NCBI RefSeq assembly: GCF_000014045.1
Contig: NC_008209.1
Location: forward strand, 638,501-702,500
Source of the DNA: Roseobacter denitrificans OCh 114
GTDB taxonomy: Bacteria > Pseudomonadota > Alphaproteobacteria > Rhodobacterales > Rhodobacteraceae
Direction of reading: 5' to 3'
Length of the DNA stretch: 64,000 nt
Positions 61,594-64,000 of the stretch are shown piece by piece. The notes beneath the pieces were generated by a model, which was not told where the DNA came from, made no database searches, and saw nothing but the letters and a program-made list of their open reading frames with translations. Numbering within the stretch: the stretch's first letter is position 1; each line of letters begins with the position of its first letter. Position numbers and translations under genes: made by a program.

Positions 61594-62244
61594 ATGAAGA
61601 TGCCCCCCGAAATGGTTCTGTTTGATTGCGACGGCGTATTGGTCGATAGCGAAGCGCTGACGGCGGATGTGTTATGTGCGAATCTGCGGCGGCATGGGCT
61701 GGCCCTGACCCATGCAGAGCTTGGCGCGATGTTTCTGGGCGGCACGATCATGGGGGTGGAAGCAAAAGCGCTGGAACTGGGCGCCGACCTGCCCAGGGAC
61801 TGGGTAGATCAGATTTACGCCGAGATTTTTGAAACGCTCGGGACCTCCGTCCCGATCATTCCCGGTGTGCATGCGGTGCTTGATGCACTGGATGCTGCGG
61901 GCATTCTTTATGCGGTCGGCTCGAATGGCCCGCATCGAAAGATGCAGATTACCCTGACAAAAACGGGCCTGATGGACCGGCTGGCCGGGCGCATCTATTC
62001 ACGCGAAGATGTTGCGCAGCCGAAACCCGCGCCCGATGTCTATCTGAAGGCGGCGGCAGATGCGGGGGTCGCGCCGGAGCGCTGTGTCGTGATTGAAGAC
62101 AGCCCCAATGGCGCGCGCGCCGGGCAGGCGGCGGGCATGTGGTGCCTTGGGTTTGCGGCGGAAACCGATGCGGCCCTGTTGGCACCGGTGTGCGACGATG
62201 TCTTTTATGCAATGGGTGATCTGCCGGGGCTTTTGGGTCTCTGA
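61594..62244 (+). CDS. HAD-superfamily phosphatase (beta-phosphoglucomutase/phosphoglycolate phosphatase-like)
   Basis: 216 aa from ATG 61594; ATG 61600 is an alternative. Motif I FDCDGVLVDSE (nucleophile Asp near residue 11), motif II VGSNGPH, motif III Lys in AQPKPAPDVYLKAA and motif IV VIEDSPNGARAGQAAGM. The cap (about 20-85) is the helical C1 type used by phosphoglycolate phosphatases, sugar phosphatases and beta-PGM. Substrate not determinable by eye. Stands alone on the plus strand. Confidence 0.88.
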   Translation: MKMPPEMVLFDCDGVLVDSEALTADVLCANLRRHGLALTHAELGAMFLGGTIMGVEAKALELGADLPRDWVDQIYAEIFETLGTSVPIIPGVHAVLDALDAAGILYAVGSNGPHRKMQITLTKTGLMDRLAGRIYSREDVAQPKPAPDVYLKAAADAGVAPERCVVIEDSPNGARAGQAAGMWCLGFAAETDAALLAPVCDDVFYAMGDLPGLLGL

Positions 62245-62372
62245 CGGCGGTTTGTCCACTATTACAGCGTCAAACATTCTGGTGATCTGCGTGAAATCTC
62301 TCCGCAATTCATTTGGTCGCGCGTGCTCGCGCGCCTACAACTGCTGCAACACGCAAAAAACCGGAGCACAAA

Positions 62373-63278
62373 ATGGCCTTTCGCTGGAAGAATACCCTTA
62401 AAGATCGCGACGTGACGGATGAGGCGTTGTTCCTGAACAGGCGGCAACTTATGAAGGGTGCCGCGGCGGGTGCCGGTTTCGCCCTGAGCAGTCAGGCTGT
62501 CGCGGCGGATGAGACGCTGGAGCCCACCTCGTGGGAAGACATTACACAATACAACAACTTTTATGAATTCGGCACGGGCAAGGATGATCCGGTCCGATAT
62601 GCCGGCGCGCTGACGACCTCTCCCTGGACGGTGAAGATCGACGGGATGGTGGATCGTCCGGCGGATTACGATTTCGAAGACATCATGAAGGCGATGACCG
62701 TGGAAGAGCGCATCTACCGCTTCCGCTGTGTTGAGGCGTGGTCGATGGTGATCCCGTGGAATGGTTTTGAACTGGCGGACCTGCTGGAATTCGCGGGGGT
62801 GCAGGCGGGGGCGAAATATGTGCGTTTCGAAACCCTCTACCGGCCTTCCGAGATGCGGGGCCAAAGCAGCAATTTCATCGACTGGCCCTATGTCGAAGGG
62901 CTGCGCCTTGATGAGGCGATGCATCCGCTGACCATCATGGCCACCGGGATATATGGGCGGGACATTCCCAATCAGAACGGCGCGCCGATGCGTCTGGTGG
63001 TGCCGTGGAAATATGGCTTCAAATCGATCAAGTCGATCGTGCGTATTACACTGACGGATGAAGAGCCGGTGAATACGTGGCAGCAATTGCAGCCCAGCGA
63101 ATACGGGTTTTACGCAAATGTGAATCCCGAGGTTGACCATCCGCGGTGGTCGCAGGCGACGGAACGTGTGATCGGCGGTGGTTTGTTTTCCCCGCGTATC
63201 CCGACGCTCATGTTCAACGGCTACGAAGAAGAGGTCGCAGGCCTTTATGCCGGTATGGATCTGACCAAGTTCTACTGA
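62373..63278 (+). CDS. msrP: protein-methionine-sulfoxide reductase catalytic subunit (YedY)
   Basis: 301 aa from ATG 62373 ([14 protein letters not shown]). Twin-arginine signal [17 protein letters not shown] (about residues 22-38) for folded export. Molybdopterin-binding sulfite-oxidase-like fold; the Mo-ligating Cys is Cys119 in [11 protein letters not shown], and [22 protein letters not shown] is conserved. Repairs oxidised methionines in periplasmic proteins. Followed 28 bp later by msrQ, its electron donor, as is usual. A start at 62313 would precede the Tat signal by 20 unusual residues. Confidence 0.95.
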   Translation: MAFRWKNTLKDRDVTDEALFLNRRQLMKGAAAGAGFALSSQAVAADETLEPTSWEDITQYNNFYEFGTGKDDPVRYAGALTTSPWTVKIDGMVDRPADYDFEDIMKAMTVEERIYRFRCVEAWSMVIPWNGFELADLLEFAGVQAGAKYVRFETLYRPSEMRGQSSNFIDWPYVEGLRLDEAMHPLTIMATGIYGRDIPNQNGAPMRLVVPWKYGFKSIKSIVRITLTDEEPVNTWQQLQPSEYGFYANVNPEVDHPRWSQATERVIGGGLFSPRIPTLMFNGYEEEVAGLYAGMDLTKFY

Positions 63279-63306
63279 GCAAAGACTGTAGTATATAGTA
63301 TCCAGC

Positions 63307-63912
63307 ATGCCGCTCACTGATCGCATAAACGGCTTTGCCCGCAAGGTTCCGGTTTGGGCGGTCTATATACTGTACCTGTTGCCGGTGCCCTGGCTGCTGT
63401 ATCTGGCGCAAACGGGTGGCCTTGGGCGCGAACCGATCAAGGCGCTGGAACATGAGCTGGGCGAGATTGCGTTGCAGCTGCTGATCATCGGCCTGTGCAT
63501 CTCGCCGCTGCGGCGATACCTTGGTGTGAACCTGATCCGGTTCCGCCGCACCTTCGGGTTGCTTGCCTTTATATATGTCGCCCTGCACCTGCTGGTCTGG
63601 CTCGTTCTCGATGTCGGCATCATCAGCCAGATCTGGGCGGACATTCTAAAGCGTCCCTATATCACCATCGGCATGATTGGTTTCCTGCTGTTGGTGCCGC
63701 TGGCAATCACATCCAACAACTGGTTCGTGCGGCGGCTTGGGGCCAGATGGCACAAGCTGCACAAACTGGCCTATGTCGCGGTCGTGCTTGGCGCGGTGCA
63801 TTTCATCATGGTCAAGAAGGTCTGGGAGCTTGAGCCCTTGATCTATCTGGCCGTGATTCTGGGGCTGCTGGCCCTGCGCTTGCCAAAGAAGCGTAAGAAT
63901 CAACCAGCCTGA
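63307..63912 (+). CDS. msrQ: protein-methionine-sulfoxide reductase heme-binding subunit (YedZ)
   Basis: 201 aa, six predicted membrane helices of the ferric-reductase-like family: WAVYILYLLPVPWLLYLA, LGEIALQLLIIGLCISPLRR, FGLLAFIYVALHLLVWLVLD with a heme His and RRLGARWHKLHKLAYVAVVLGAVHFIM (in part) with two more His. It binds heme in the inner membrane and passes electrons from the quinone pool or NADH to MsrP. Start at ATG 63307. The remaining 88 bp to the window end hold no recognisable gene. Confidence 0.94.
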   Translation: MPLTDRINGFARKVPVWAVYILYLLPVPWLLYLAQTGGLGREPIKALEHELGEIALQLLIIGLCISPLRRYLGVNLIRFRRTFGLLAFIYVALHLLVWLVLDVGIISQIWADILKRPYITIGMIGFLLLVPLAITSNNWFVRRLGARWHKLHKLAYVAVVLGAVHFIMVKKVWELEPLIYLAVILGLLALRLPKKRKNQPA

Positions 63913-64000
63913 GCGGGCTGTGATTGAAAATGCGGCGGTTTGCGAAGACGCCGGCGTGTGGTTTGTCACTGAATCGGTGGGAATACGGCGTTGTTTTCCG

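Noticed and set aside
1..64000. CRISPR arrays, insertion sequences, integrases, phage genes, rRNA operon
   Set aside because: Looked for on both strands; none was seen. The only repeats are the two palindromic copies and the 4 x 11-bp tandem array.

Overview
The window reads as chromosomal DNA of an alphaproteobacterium of the order Rhodobacterales, most likely a marine roseobacter. The evidence is the GC-rich coding style, the adjacent rpoE-chrR singlet-oxygen sigma/anti-sigma pair beside a five-gene group that I recall as the RpoE-controlled RSP_1091-1087 group of Rhodobacter sphaeroides, TRAP uptake of sugar acids, and housekeeping genes (mutL, rmuC, pyrF, clpB, rpmJ, dinB, one tRNA-Val). 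I see no phage, transposase, CRISPR array or plasmid replication gene.

Layout. 1-8 kb: the end of an M16-type peptidase subunit lacking the zinc motif, a double-length aldehyde dehydrogenase with deoC, then mutL-rmuC. 8-24 kb: one tightly packed minus-strand operon of 15 genes (spacings mostly from -23 to +25 nt) for sugar-acid catabolism. In transcription order it holds a TRAP binding protein, an enolase-superfamily cycloisomerase, TRAP small and large permeases, a PhyH dioxygenase, an altronate dehydratase (UxaA family), a Gfo/Idh oxidoreductase, a second PhyH dioxygenase, a beta-hydroxyacid dehydrogenase, a DMT transporter, KDG kinase, three more Gfo/Idh oxidoreductases, and mannonate dehydratase. 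24-32 kb: a divergent GntR/FCD regulator, a DenD/LtnD-like pair for four-carbon acids, and a plus-strand operon (SDR, arabinonate-type dehydratase, FAH hydrolase, 2-hydroxyacid dehydrogenase, MR/MLE enzyme) that reads as a non-phosphorylative 'diketo-hydrolase' route. Together this is about 24 kb of carbohydrate-acid catabolism. The combination of two 2-oxoglutarate dioxygenases with four Gfo/Idh oxidoreductases inside a uronate pathway is the least explained and most interesting part.

32-38.5 kb: chrR-rpoE, divergent from the five-gene lipid/stress operon, with two candidate sigma-E promoters of identical geometry. 38.5-41 kb: saccharopine dehydrogenase, a GST and a histidine phosphatase. 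41-51 kb: a liv-type ABC importer (two ATPases, two permeases, a binding protein) enclosed by two acyl-CoA ligases and an alpha/beta hydrolase, probably for import and CoA-activation of an organic acid. 51-64 kb: a YghU-like GST with a frameshift in a C5 run, a K+ channel with a C-terminal zinc ribbon, a secreted protein of unknown function, rpmJ, tRNA-Val, N-formylglutamate amidohydrolase, dinB, pyrF, clpB, a fasciclin protein, a HAD phosphatase and msrPQ.

Non-coding highlights: a roughly 100-bp palindromic repeat present twice in inverted orientation (7916-8012 and 60761-60865) whose termini supply stop codons to flanking genes; a three-hairpin sRNA candidate at 56534-56615; an unexplained structured region with a minus-strand terminator upstream of clpB; and a 4 x 11-bp tandem repeat inside the ABC operon.
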